Shown here: piece by piece, positions 34,697-44,039 of the stretch | Layout of the letters: the number at the start of each line of letters is the position of its first letter | Position numbering within the stretch: position 1 is the stretch's first letter | Assembly: GCA_016868895.1 (NCBI GenBank) | Contig: VGFK01000003.1 | Coordinates: 1-64,000, forward strand | Direction: 5' to 3' | Length of the DNA stretch: 64,000 nucleotides | Origin: Bacteroidota bacterium | GTDB lineage: Bacteria > Bacteroidota > Bacteroidia > Chitinophagales > Chitinophagaceae | Made by a program: the position numbers and the translations under genes | Notes under the pieces: generated by a model | The model's input: only the letters and a program-made list of their open reading frames with translations | Databases searched by the model: none | What the model was told of the DNA's origin: nothing

Positions 34697-36489
34697 TCTT
34701 CCGCTGCGTAAATGCGCTCAACGGTATTGCCGTACTTTTCCATGATCACCTTTCGCTTCAGTTTGAGTGTAGGTGTAAGTTCTCCTCCGTTGATGGTCCA
34801 TTCCTGTGAAAGCAGTTCGAATTTTTTGATCTGTTCCACATGATTGAATTGCGGATTGAATTTTTCCACAATTGATTTATAGTGCTCTTGAACCCGGGGA
34901 TGACGAATCATTTCTTCGTTGCTGTTTGCCGACAAACCATTTTTCTCGCACCAGGTCTTCAGTGTAGCAAATGAAGGAACAATCAAGGCTCCGGTAAATT
35001 TACGTTCAGCCCCCACCACAATCATTTGTTCGATGAATGGCGATTCCTTCATTTTGTTTTCAATCGGTTGAGGCGCTACGTATTTTCCGCCACTGGTCTT
35101 GAAGATTTCTTTTTTACGGTCCGTAATCTTTAAAAATTTACCATCCACCCATACTCCAATGTCTCCCGTATGGAACCATCCATCGGCATCGATGCATTCT
35201 GCAGTCAAATCAGGACGCTTATAATATCCCATCATCACATTCGATCCTTTGCAACAAATCTCTCCATCTTCCGCCAGCTTTACCTGAACGTTGTCAATGA
35301 CTTTTCCCACCGTTCCAAATCGTCTTCCGTCGTCTTCAAATCGGTTCACACTGATTACCGGCGAGGTTTCGGTGAGTCCATAACCTTCCATGATCACGAT
35401 CTTGGCTGCAGTGAAAATGCGCAGCAGTCGAACCTGACACGCTGCAGCACCTGTAACAATCGCTTTTACATTTCCTCCTAAGGCGTCCCGCCATTTGGAG
35501 AAAATCAGTTTATTGGCAATGGCCAGTTGGATGTTGTACCAAATGCCCATGTTTTTATCGACTGCATATTGATTGCCCAGTGCCACAGCCCAAAAGAAAA
35601 GCGACTTTTTAACGCCGGTCAGTTCTCTTCCTTTTGCCATGATCTTCTCGTACACTTTTTCAAGCAGTCGCGGTACCGTTGAGAACAGCGTAGGCTGTAC
35701 TTCTTTTAAATTTTCTCCAATCGTTTCCAGGTTTTCTGCATAGTAAATGGATACACCACGGTACATGTAGATGTAGCTGACCATGCGTTCAAAAATATGG
35801 TTGAGCGGTAAAAAGCTCAGCGATTTATCGCTGGGTCCACAAATGGGGACCAGTACATCTTCCACATTTTTGATGTTATCGAGGATGTTGAAATGCGAAA
35901 GCATTACTCCTTTAGGGAAACCGGTGGTTCCGGAAGTATAAAGAATGGTAGCCAATTCCTCCGGTTTTACTGCCGATCGAACGTTTTCCAAGTGTGCAAG
36001 GTCTTCCTGATTGCCACTGTGCAAGAGTTGTTTCCAATGAAGAGCAGAGGGAATATCGTTGAACGTGTAGACGGCTTGAACAGATGGTGTTTTGGCGCGC
36101 ACCGATTGTACTTTGCTGTAGAGTTCTTCGTCGCTCACAAATACCAATTTAACGGAGGCGTCGTTGAGGATGAATTCCAGTTCATTGGCACTGATGGTCG
36201 GATAGATAGGAGTGAGCAATGCGCCCGTTTGTTGCACAGCCAGATCGAGGATCAGCCATTCCGGACGGTTATTGCTGAGTACGGCGATTTTATCTCTGCC
36301 TTCGATGCTTCCGTCCTGGTAGCCCATGCCTGCATGAAGGAGTCCCATGCTCAGGCTGTCCACTAATTGACGAACTTCCTGGGTGCTGTATTTTCTCCAT
36401 GTGCCGTTTTCTTTTGCGACGAACATGTCTTCTTGTGGGAATTGCTCCAACTGCCAGTTGAGGCAATCAAATAAACGCGTAGGTTTCAT
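34693..36489 (-). CDS. Long-chain fatty acid--CoA ligase (AMP-forming)
   Basis: This 598-residue ANL enzyme activates fatty acids through an acyl-adenylate. Motifs are the P-loop Y-T-S-G-T-T-G-F-P-K-G-V, G-Y-G-L-T-E-T-S-P, G-W-F-H-T-G-D-I-G and the linker/C-domain T-D-R-K-K-E-I-F-K-T-S-G-G-K-Y with the catalytic Lys near the end. ATG 36489 is preferred over an in-frame TTG at 36498. It is the long-chain type common in Bacteroidota. It is an isolated gene, convergent with the TPR gene by a 4-bp overlap. Confidence 0.92.
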   Translation of the reverse strand: MKPTRLFDCLNWQLEQFPQEDMFVAKENGTWRKYSTQEVRQLVDSLSMGLLHAGMGYQDGSIEGRDKIAVLSNNRPEWLILDLAVQQTGALLTPIYPTISANELEFILNDASVKLVFVSDEELYSKVQSVRAKTPSVQAVYTFNDIPSALHWKQLLHSGNQEDLAHLENVRSAVKPEELATILYTSGTTGFPKGVMLSHFNILDNIKNVEDVLVPICGPSDKSLSFLPLNHIFERMVSYIYMYRGVSIYYAENLETIGENLKEVQPTLFSTVPRLLEKVYEKIMAKGRELTGVKKSLFFWAVALGNQYAVDKNMGIWYNIQLAIANKLIFSKWRDALGGNVKAIVTGAAACQVRLLRIFTAAKIVIMEGYGLTETSPVISVNRFEDDGRRFGTVGKVIDNVQVKLAEDGEICCKGSNVMMGYYKRPDLTAECIDADGWFHTGDIGVWVDGKFLKITDRKKEIFKTSGGKYVAPQPIENKMKESPFIEQMIVVGAERKFTGALIVPSFATLKTWCEKNGLSANSNEEMIRHPRVQEHYKSIVEKFNPQFNHVEQIKKFELLSQEWTINGGELTPTLKLKRKVIMEKYGNTVERIYAAED

Positions 36490-36547
36490 AAGCGGCAAGT
36501 TTCGTATCCCTCAAGATACGGAAAAAAGATGCTGAAAATAATCCGGT

Positions 36548-38695
36548 TCATCGAACCATGGCTGCCGGCACTTCTTTGTTCAACAAATTCCTGTAAATGA
36601 ATTGATTGTTTTCATTTGTCGAGTGCAGGTTCTGGTTACCGCCCCAGCCGTGTCGACCTCCGGGGTAGAGCATGAATTCAAAATGCTTTTTCGAATCCTG
36701 CAGTTTACGGATCAACTGGAGACTGTTTTGCATGTGTACGTTGTCGTCCATGGTGCCATGATAAATTCTGAGCAGTCCCTTGTATTGATCAGCATAGGTC
36801 ATTACTGAACCCGCGGCATACCCTTCAGGATTTTCTTTGGGAGTGTCCATGAATCGTTCGGTATAATGGGTGTCATACAGTTTCCAGTCGGTAACACTTC
36901 CCCCGGCAAGTCCATGTGTGAAATAACCCGCACCGGCGGTAAGGGCCATGCAGGTCATGTATCCTCCGTAGCTGAATCCTGCAATGCCTACTCGTGTAGG
37001 ATCTGCTCCTTGTTCGCGCAGCCATTTTACGATGGTGATCCAGTCAATCAGTTCCCATTTTCCCAAGTTGCGGTGCATGTAATTGATGCCGTTTTTCCCA
37101 AAATGACCGCTTGCACGGTGATCCATCGCAACCTGGATCAGTCCTTCTTTCGCCCACCATTGGGTTGTTCCGCTGAACTGCCATCCATCGCGAACGGTGC
37201 CGGCGTTGGGACCCCCATAGATGTTGATCATCACGGGATATTTTTTTGAAGGATCATAGTTCAATGGCCAGGTGATGCGAATCGGCAATTGAAACAGCCC
37301 ATCCTCAGATGGGATGCGGAGGATCTCTGTTTTGGCAAGCGCATAGGTTTCAAATTCAGTGCCTTTGCTATCGCCCAACTCTGCGATGAGTTTTCCTTTG
37401 TTGTTCAGCAACGCCAGTTTGTCGGGGGTGCCCGCATTGGAATAACGGGTCACGAAATAACTTCCCTTCGGAGAAAGGTTGATGGCATGTGTGAATTCAC
37501 CGAAAGAAAGGCGCATTTGGTTTTTCCCATCCAGGTCAACGCGATAAAAATCTGTGCGGGTAGAGTTTTCACCGCGTGAGGTGAAATAAACAATGTTTTT
37601 TATGGTGTCGATGAATTGAACAGCGGTGCTCCAGTGCTGACCGGAGCTGATTTTATTTTTTAGCGTACCATCGGGGTGGTGCCAGTACAACTGATCCCAT
37701 CCATCTTTATCGCTTTGCACAATGAATCCCTTGTTGTGGGGAAGAAAGGTGATGCGGCCTCCCTGATCATCCAAATCGACCCATGTTGTTTGATGCTCTG
37801 CATAAAGCGGTTGTTTTGCGCCGGAAGATGGGTCAACTGCATAAATAATAAGACTGTCTTGTCCTCTGTTCATCCACTGAACAAAAACAGTTTTTGCGTC
37901 GGGTGTCCAGTAGGGCATTCCAAAATACTGATCCTGCTTTTCGTTGAAGTCGGCCCATACCAATCCATCTCCTTCGGCATTGACCATACCGATGCGAACG
38001 GTTGGATTGGGATCGCCTGCTTTTGGGTAGCGGGTATTTTCTGAGAAGCCATGCTGACCGGATTCGCTGTAAATGGGGAAAAGAGGAACCTGTGTATCAT
38101 CCATGCGCATGAAGACAATCTTCTTGCTGTCGGGGCTCCACCAAAAGGATTTGTAGCGGGTGGGTCGACCAAGAATTTCTTCAAAATACACCCAGCTTGC
38201 ATACCCATTCAAAATCAGGTCTGTTCCGTCATGGGTAATGCGGTATTCTTTTCCGGAGGCAACATGTATGCTGTAGAGGTCATTTTTTCGAGTAAAGGCT
38301 ACCCATTGTTTGTCTGGCGACAACGTAGGGTTGATCTCTGTTTCTGGTGTTTTGGTCAACTGTTTTGTGGGTTGTCCCGGTTCGGTGTACACGACATCAT
38401 TTGCTACGATGCCCACTGTGGGTGCAGGTGCAGCGGTGGGCAGTGTTGTGCCCTCCGGTGCCATGCTAATCTTTCCCGACTTGGCTTCCACGATCATTGT
38501 GCGTGAAGGAGAATCCGGGTGCACACGTTTGCTGATCAACACGTGTTCGTCGTTCAGCCAACCCATCACCTGCGGTAATGATTCCGTGATCTTGGTGCGT
38601 TCGTTGCGCAGCATTTGCCGTTCACTCAATTCTTTTTTTTGTGCCTGGGCAGAAGAAAGGATGCTGCAAGCCAATAGGATCGGGATGTATCGCAT
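36548..38695 (-). CDS. S9 family peptidase, dipeptidyl-peptidase IV-like
   Basis: This 715-residue exported serine peptidase has a signal peptide (about 1-18) and an eight-bladed propeller region with D-P-P-IV-type wording (Y-A-S-W-V-Y-F-E-E-I-L-G-R, with the amino-terminal-binding Glu pair). A C-terminal alpha/beta hydrolase domain follows. The catalytic triad is Ser in G-F-S-Y-G-G, Asp in T-M-D-D-N-V-H and His in G-G-R-H-G-W-G. It likely releases X-Pro dipeptides from peptides in the periplasm. The M20 amidohydrolase gene lies 27 bp upstream on the same strand, suggesting a peptide-degrading unit. Confidence 0.92.
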   Translation of the reverse strand: MRYIPILLACSILSSAQAQKKELSERQMLRNERTKITESLPQVMGWLNDEHVLISKRVHPDSPSRTMIVEAKSGKISMAPEGTTLPTAAPAPTVGIVANDVVYTEPGQPTKQLTKTPETEINPTLSPDKQWVAFTRKNDLYSIHVASGKEYRITHDGTDLILNGYASWVYFEEILGRPTRYKSFWWSPDSKKIVFMRMDDTQVPLFPIYSESGQHGFSENTRYPKAGDPNPTVRIGMVNAEGDGLVWADFNEKQDQYFGMPYWTPDAKTVFVQWMNRGQDSLIIYAVDPSSGAKQPLYAEHQTTWVDLDDQGGRITFLPHNKGFIVQSDKDGWDQLYWHHPDGTLKNKISSGQHWSTAVQFIDTIKNIVYFTSRGENSTRTDFYRVDLDGKNQMRLSFGEFTHAINLSPKGSYFVTRYSNAGTPDKLALLNNKGKLIAELGDSKGTEFETYALAKTEILRIPSEDGLFQLPIRITWPLNYDPSKKYPVMINIYGGPNAGTVRDGWQFSGTTQWWAKEGLIQVAMDHRASGHFGKNGINYMHRNLGKWELIDWITIVKWLREQGADPTRVGIAGFSYGGYMTCMALTAGAGYFTHGLAGGSVTDWKLYDTHYTERFMDTPKENPEGYAAGSVMTYADQYKGLLRIYHGTMDDNVHMQNSLQLIRKLQDSKKHFEFMLYPGGRHGWGGNQNLHSTNENNQFIYRNLLNKEVPAAMVR

Positions 38696-38722
38696 GATGG
38701 TATGATTTAGAGGGTACGATGA

Positions 38723-40177
38723 TCAATCGCGGTAATTCAACGCAGGCTTTCTATTGCCTAGCAACGCTTCGTACTTATAGTCGCCTTTCATTTTTTGGAA
38801 TTCATCTTTTGAACGTTGGATCAAGGCAGGTTCGGTGAACAGATCAATAGCCGTCAGGGCCATTGTTTTTGCAGCCACCATCATTCCTTTGGTTCCTATT
38901 TCTGTTCCGCCGCAGGCCACGGCCTGCCAGCTGTGCGCCGGTGTTCCAGGCACCCAGGTAGCGGCACGCAGTCCAACGGTTGGCAGTGCGTAACTCACAT
39001 CCCCCACATCGGTAGAACCGCCACCGGCATCCATTTCAATTTTTAAAGGCGCGATGCTGTCGGCCATGCTGATAGCAGGAGCTTTGTAGGTAAACGATGA
39101 TTGAATTTTTTGTCCAAATGCAACTTCTTCAGCGGTGTATTTTACGCCGCCTACTCGGTAGAGATTTTTTTGCATGGCTTCACCCAGGGTGCGATTGAGG
39201 AGCAGATCGTGCGTGCCTCCGATGATTTCATACTCCATTTTTGTTTCTGTCCCCATAGCAGCTGCTTTAGCAGCAGTGACCACTCGATCGAAGATCTGCT
39301 TGACCTGATCGCGTTTTGGGTGACGCACATAATAATATACTTCGGCAAAATCTGGTACAACGTTGGGAGCTTTTCCACCGCTGGTGATCACATAGTGAAT
39401 GCGTGTTTCTTGCGGGATGTGTTCACGCATGAGGTTGACCATGTAATTCATCGATTCTACTGCATCCAGAGAGGAACGACCTCGATCGGGTGCACCAGCA
39501 GCGTGAGCCGATAGACCGTAAAAACGAAACTTGGCAGAGGTATTGGCCAGCGCACTGGTCATGGTCACTCCGTTTTCAGCACCGGGGTGCCAGTGAATGG
39601 CTACATCCACATCGTTGAACAGTCCTGCGCGGACCATATACACTTTACCGGAGCCGCCTTCTTCAGCGGGGCATCCATATACTTTTATTGTACCCGTAAG
39701 TTTTTTTTCTTCAATGAGTTGCTTGATCGCGATACCGGCAGCAACGGAAGCCGTACCAAAAAGATGATGGCCGCAACCATGTCCGCCAGCCTTACCGTCT
39801 ATTCCTTTTTTTTCCGGAATAGCCTGCTGCGCAAGTCCCGGTAAAGCATCGTATTCAGCCAGGATGCCAATGACCGGTTGACCGCTTCCGTAGGTGGCGA
39901 CAAAAGCGGTTGGGATGTCAGCGACTCCCGACTCGACCGTAAACCCTTCTTTTTTCAACGTTTCTTGGAGGAGTGCTGAGCTCTTGACTTCTTTGTACCC
40001 CAATTCGGCATGGTCCCAAATGGTCAATGCCACGTTTTTATATGCATCGTATCGTGCATCGATTCCGCTCATGGTTGCCGCTTTGAGCGGCTCGTTGGTT
40101 GGGGGAGCGACTTTCTTCTTTTGTGTCCAACCGGAAAGAGAAATCAATAACACGGCAATCAGAAAAAACTGTTTCAT
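38723..40177 (-). CDS. Exported M20 family amidohydrolase (AbgB-like)
   Basis: This 484-residue metallo-amidohydrolase has a signal peptide (M-K-Q-F-F-L-I-A-V-L-L-I-S-L-S-G-W-T-Q). Metal ligands lie in G-G-H-G-C-G-H-H and the catalytic Glu pair in A-E-E-G-G-S-G. The dimerisation insert contains H-A-A-G-A-P-D-R-G-R-S. The closest functional group is aminobenzoyl-glutamate hydrolase subunit B-like, but the substrate may be any N-acyl amino acid or dipeptide. ATG 40177 is preferred because it gives a clean signal peptide; the longer frame to 40264 reads through non-coding sequence. It is followed by the DPP-IV-like gene. Confidence 0.88.
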   Translation of the reverse strand: MKQFFLIAVLLISLSGWTQKKKVAPPTNEPLKAATMSGIDARYDAYKNVALTIWDHAELGYKEVKSSALLQETLKKEGFTVESGVADIPTAFVATYGSGQPVIGILAEYDALPGLAQQAIPEKKGIDGKAGGHGCGHHLFGTASVAAGIAIKQLIEEKKLTGTIKVYGCPAEEGGSGKVYMVRAGLFNDVDVAIHWHPGAENGVTMTSALANTSAKFRFYGLSAHAAGAPDRGRSSLDAVESMNYMVNLMREHIPQETRIHYVITSGGKAPNVVPDFAEVYYYVRHPKRDQVKQIFDRVVTAAKAAAMGTETKMEYEIIGGTHDLLLNRTLGEAMQKNLYRVGGVKYTAEEVAFGQKIQSSFTYKAPAISMADSIAPLKIEMDAGGGSTDVGDVSYALPTVGLRAATWVPGTPAHSWQAVACGGTEIGTKGMMVAAKTMALTAIDLFTEPALIQRSKDEFQKMKGDYKYEALLGNRKPALNYRD

Positions 40178-40285
40178 CTGAACTATTTTTTGCCAATATA
40201 GAGCGTTTATCCCTAATTGCAATCGTTGTTTTGAAATGCATATATTTATGTTCATTTCTATCACGCATTTTCATACACATTCATT

Positions 40286-42661
40286 ATGTCACCTATTTCA
40301 TCAGCACGTCCAATGCGCATGTGCACAGTTGTGCTTGGTCTCCTTTTCTTGTCTGGATTTCAATTGTTTGCGCAACCAAAAAACGGGTTAGGCACAAAGC
40401 GCATGGAAGCATTTCGTGTGCAACAGGCGCTGATCGCTGCAAGTCCTTACAAGCAATTGCAATGGCGCAATGTTGGTCCCGATCTGATCAGTGGTCGCGT
40501 TACCGAAGTGGCCGGTATTCCCGGCAACAAGAACATCATCTTTGCATCGTTTGCAACGGGAGGATTCTGGAAGACCAGTGATGCGGGTGAGAATTGGATA
40601 CCCCTCACCGACAAACTTGGAACACAATCCATAGGAGCATTTGCGCTCGCGCCTTCCAATCCGGATATCATTTATTTGGGTACCGGTGAGGCCAATATTT
40701 TTCGTGCGTCATTGCCCGGTATGGGGATGTTCAAATCGATTGATGGCGGAAAGAACTGGAAGCACATTGGACTGACCAATTCCGGCACCCTTGCCCGCAT
40801 CATAGTGCACCCCACCAATCCGAATATCGTGTATGCTGCAGCAAGTGGAAATGAGTGGAGTTACAATAATGATAGGGGATTGTATAAATCAATCGATGGA
40901 GGAAGCAACTGGACCAAAGTGCTGGGCAACGACGAAAAAACCGGTGCAATCGATATTGTGATGGATCCATCCAATCCGGATCTGCTCATCGTTTCAACCT
41001 GGAACCGCATCAGAAGAAGGTGGAGTGATCCTGTTCCGGAAGATGGGGATTATCTATACAAATCGACCGATGCAGGAAAGACCTGGAAAAAACTCACCGA
41101 TGGGTTGCCCGAAACAAACTATACAGGTCGCGTTGGATTGGCGATGTCCAAGAGCAATCCAAATGTGGTGTATGCTTACGTAGATAACCATACCCCCAAG
41201 CGCGATCCCAAGCCGGGTGAACTTGACCCGTATGGTCGACCCATTCAGGTGATACCGTTCGGCGTTCAGGTCTACCGCAGCAACGACAAAGGAGAGCATT
41301 GGTCCAAAGTGAGTACAGAAGATGAGAAACTGGAGCGATTTGCCGGAACCTATGGATGGGTATTCGGACAAATTCGTGTGGATCCGAACGACGAGAACGT
41401 AGTCTATATCATGGGCGTGCCATTGGCTAAATCCACCGATGGTGGAAAGACGTTTCAAATGATGCGGGGGACAGAAAAAGGAAGTGATCCGACGCACGGC
41501 GATAATCATGCGTTGTGGATTGATCCAAACGATAGCCAATACATCATCAACGGTAACGATGGAGGCGTTGTATTGTCCTACAACGGTGGTGCCCGTTGGA
41601 AAAATTTCTTTCGAAAAATTCCAACCACACAGTTTTACAACATCACCTACGATATGAAATCGCCGTACAATGTTGTGGGTTCTGTCCAGGACGAAGGAAG
41701 CTACATGGGCAGCGTCAAGAATACTTTTGGTATACAACCTGAAGGATTTATGGCATGGGACGATGCTCCCGGTGGTGAGGGGACCATCATCGCTATGGAC
41801 CCCAAAGATCCCGACATCATGTATGCCAGCACTTTTTATGGAAGACTCACCAAGAGTGATCTTCGTATGCCCAAACAGCGGTGGGGACAAAAATCAAATC
41901 CGGATTCAGTCAGGACCCGCGACATCTTTCCACAAAAAGCAGCCGATGAAGACATTCATCGCGGGGAGTGGTTGGCCTATACCATGATTTCTCCGCACGA
42001 TAATAAAACTATTTATCACGGATTTCAGTATCTGTTTGAATCAAAGGATGGAGGAACAACCTGGAAGCGCATCAGCGGTGATTTAACCTATAACGATAAA
42101 ATGCGCATGGGGAAGACACCGTATGCCATCAACCACCAGGCCATAACGGCCATTGATGAGTCGCCTATTCGCAAAGGACTACTTTATGCCGGCACCGATG
42201 ATGGTCGCGTGTGGACGCGAGCGGCAGACGGAAGCGAATTCAGTTTGATCATGAACGGAATTCCGCCGAATGCGCATGTATCGCGACTGGTTGCTTCTGC
42301 CCACAAAGAGCAACGTGTTTATTTGACCCTCAGCAACCGACGCGAAGACGATGACAAGCCCTACGTTTTTGTTTCTGACGATAAGGGTACAACCTGGAGA
42401 AGCATTGCTGCCAACATCCCATCTGCTCCGGTCAATGTGATTCGGGAAGATGATAAAAATGCCAACATCCTGTATGCAGGAACCGACATGGGAGTGTACG
42501 TCAGCACCGATGCGGGAAAAAGCTGGAAGTCGCTTCAATGCAACCTGCCCGCTGCGGTATCGGTTCAGGATCTGTTCATTCATCCGCGCGATCGAAATCT
42601 TGTCATTGCCACCTATGGCAGAGGTGTATATGCCTTCGACTCTATAACTGCAATCAAATAA
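40286..42661 (+). CDS. BNR/Asp-box (VPS10/sortilin-like) repeat protein
   Basis: This 791-residue secreted protein has a signal peptide (through about residue 32, ending L-F-A-Q) and at least nine Asp-box motifs of the S-x-D-x-G-x-x-W type. Examples are K-T-S-D-A-G-E-N-W, K-S-I-D-G-G-K-N-W, K-S-T-D-A-G-K-T-W, E-S-K-D-G-G-T-T-W and V-S-T-D-A-G-K-S-W. It therefore folds as a large beta-propeller like sortilin/VPS10 or BNR glycosidases. Similar Bacteroidota proteins are annotated as glycosyl hydrolases without proof of activity, and no catalytic sialidase residues can be recognised. It probably acts in the periplasm or at the cell surface. Confidence 0.88.
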   Translation: MSPISSARPMRMCTVVLGLLFLSGFQLFAQPKNGLGTKRMEAFRVQQALIAASPYKQLQWRNVGPDLISGRVTEVAGIPGNKNIIFASFATGGFWKTSDAGENWIPLTDKLGTQSIGAFALAPSNPDIIYLGTGEANIFRASLPGMGMFKSIDGGKNWKHIGLTNSGTLARIIVHPTNPNIVYAAASGNEWSYNNDRGLYKSIDGGSNWTKVLGNDEKTGAIDIVMDPSNPDLLIVSTWNRIRRRWSDPVPEDGDYLYKSTDAGKTWKKLTDGLPETNYTGRVGLAMSKSNPNVVYAYVDNHTPKRDPKPGELDPYGRPIQVIPFGVQVYRSNDKGEHWSKVSTEDEKLERFAGTYGWVFGQIRVDPNDENVVYIMGVPLAKSTDGGKTFQMMRGTEKGSDPTHGDNHALWIDPNDSQYIINGNDGGVVLSYNGGARWKNFFRKIPTTQFYNITYDMKSPYNVVGSVQDEGSYMGSVKNTFGIQPEGFMAWDDAPGGEGTIIAMDPKDPDIMYASTFYGRLTKSDLRMPKQRWGQKSNPDSVRTRDIFPQKAADEDIHRGEWLAYTMISPHDNKTIYHGFQYLFESKDGGTTWKRISGDLTYNDKMRMGKTPYAINHQAITAIDESPIRKGLLYAGTDDGRVWTRAADGSEFSLIMNGIPPNAHVSRLVASAHKEQRVYLTLSNRREDDDKPYVFVSDDKGTTWRSIAANIPSAPVNVIREDDKNANILYAGTDMGVYVSTDAGKSWKSLQCNLPAAVSVQDLFIHPRDRNLVIATYGRGVYAFDSITAIK

Positions 42662-42671
42662 ATCCCATCAC

Positions 42672-43490
42672 ATGTCATTCAACAATAAAACAGTTTTCAT
42701 CACTGGAGCAAGCAGGGGAATCGGAAGAGCCATTGCGTTGAAGCTTGCAAAGGAAGGAGCCAATGTGGTTATAGCCGCAAAATCGATTGAAGAGAATCCA
42801 AAACTGGGAGGAACAATTTTTTCTGTAGCAGAAGAGGTAGAGTCGGCCGGCGGAAAGGCATTGCCCATTCAGTGCGATATCCGATTTGAGGAGCAGATTG
42901 CAGAAGCGGTTCAATCGGCGGTGTCGAAGTTTGGAGGTATCGATATTTTAGTGAACAATGCTTCTGCTATTTCATTGACGCCTACTGAACAAACGGAGGC
43001 CAAGCGGTATGATCTAATGCACGGCATCAATGTTCGCGGAACTTTTTTTGTTTCCAAGCACTGTATACCGCATTTGAAAAAATCAACTAATGCGCACATC
43101 CTGAATTTATCTCCGCCCATCAACATGGATCCAAAATGGTTCGGCGGACATCTGGCCTATACGCTGAGCAAGTACAATATGAGCATGATTGCGTTGGGAC
43201 TGGCAGAGGAGCTAAAGCAGTACCGTATCGCGGCCAATGCGCTGTGGCCTCGTACAACAATTGCAACGGCTGCCGTGATGAATTTGTTAGGGGGACAAGC
43301 ACTGATCAATATGAGTCGAACCCCCGATATCCTCGCCGATGCGGCTTTTTATATTTTGAAACGTCCTTCCTCCACCTGTACCGGAAATTTTTTCATTGAC
43401 GAAGAAGTGCTGGCCAGCGAAGGCATCACGGTTTTGTCGGGTTATTCAGTAGTGCCCGGAGCACCGTTGTATACGGATTTGTTCTTGTAA
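42672..43490 (+). CDS. SDR family oxidoreductase (HSDL2-like)
   Basis: This 272-residue short-chain dehydrogenase has T-G-A-S-R-G-I-G (cofactor), V-N-N-A-S and the active-site set Ser in N-L-S-P-P, Y-T-L-S-K (Tyr and Lys). The tail I-T-V-L-S-G-Y is also present. The internal pattern N-A-S-A-I-S-L-T ... W-F-G-G-H-L-A-Y-T-L-S-K-Y-N-M-S and A-L-W-P-R-T-T-I-A-T-A-A matches the hydroxysteroid-dehydrogenase-like protein 2 subgroup, thought to act on lipid or acyl substrates. It starts 10 bp after the BNR gene, so the two may be co-transcribed although no functional link is evident. Confidence 0.87.
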   Translation: MSFNNKTVFITGASRGIGRAIALKLAKEGANVVIAAKSIEENPKLGGTIFSVAEEVESAGGKALPIQCDIRFEEQIAEAVQSAVSKFGGIDILVNNASAISLTPTEQTEAKRYDLMHGINVRGTFFVSKHCIPHLKKSTNAHILNLSPPINMDPKWFGGHLAYTLSKYNMSMIALGLAEELKQYRIAANALWPRTTIATAAVMNLLGGQALINMSRTPDILADAAFYILKRPSSTCTGNFFIDEEVLASEGITVLSGYSVVPGAPLYTDLFL

Positions 43491-43495
43491 GAAAG

Positions 43496-44032
43496 TTATT
43501 GCTGGACGCGGATTACGCTGTTGGTGACCTTGTAGATTTCAAATGTCTTGAAATCCTGCGGCGCGGACAAGCCTTCACCGTACATGATGATGTCCGGAGT
43601 GTTGATGCGTACCGGTTTATCGGTATAAAATTTCTCAAGGGATTGATCCCATGTCAGCTCTTTGCAAAAAAGTGTATCGCCTTTGCTGTTGTAAACTTTA
43701 ATATTGTCTCTCAGGAAAACAGTTTTTCTCGTTTCGTAGTAGAGCGCAAATTCAGCATCCATTTTGCTTTCCACGTTCAAGAGTGAGTCATAGAAATCGA
43801 CATGCAAGGTTTTGGGTAATTCGATCCTGGAGCTGCTGTCCTGATAACGCAACATGAGCGGTGCGGTCAGTTTGGCTTTCATTTTTCCGCCTTGGCTCAT
43901 GAACGAAGTAATCTGCTCTGCTTCATCCACGCCGAGTCTTCGTTTGAACAAGGCATTAATTTTTTGTTCATCGTTTTCGCAGGAGGAGGCAACCAATGCA
44001 ATCATCATCAGTATGGAGCTGTACAAGTTCAC
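43496..44032 (-). CDS. lptC: LPS export periplasmic protein LptC
   Basis: This protein of about 178 residues has a short N-terminal hydrophobic segment with a lipobox-like V-A-S-S-C. A beta-jellyroll then begins L-F-K-R-R-L-G-V-D-E-A with M-S-Q-G-G-K-M-K-A-K-L-T-A-P and contains H-V-D-F-Y, V-F-L-R-D-N-I-K-V-Y and T-L-F-C-K-E-L-T-W-D. This is the Bacteroidota LptC form, which transfers LPS from the inner-membrane complex to the periplasmic bridge. GTG 44032 is chosen because it lies 7 bp after the upstream stop and keeps the whole signal; ATGs at 44008 and 44005 are alternatives. It is the third gene of coaX-OMP-lptC. Confidence 0.85.
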   Translation of the reverse strand: MNLYSSILMMIALVASSCENDEQKINALFKRRLGVDEAEQITSFMSQGGKMKAKLTAPLMLRYQDSSSRIELPKTLHVDFYDSLLNVESKMDAEFALYYETRKTVFLRDNIKVYNSKGDTLFCKELTWDQSLEKFYTDKPVRINTPDIIMYGEGLSAPQDFKTFEIYKVTNSVIRVQQ

Positions 44033-44039
44033 GATGCGG

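Noticed and set aside
40178-40264. N-terminal extension of the M20 amidohydrolase
   Set aside because: It would place 29 non-family residues before a clean signal peptide.
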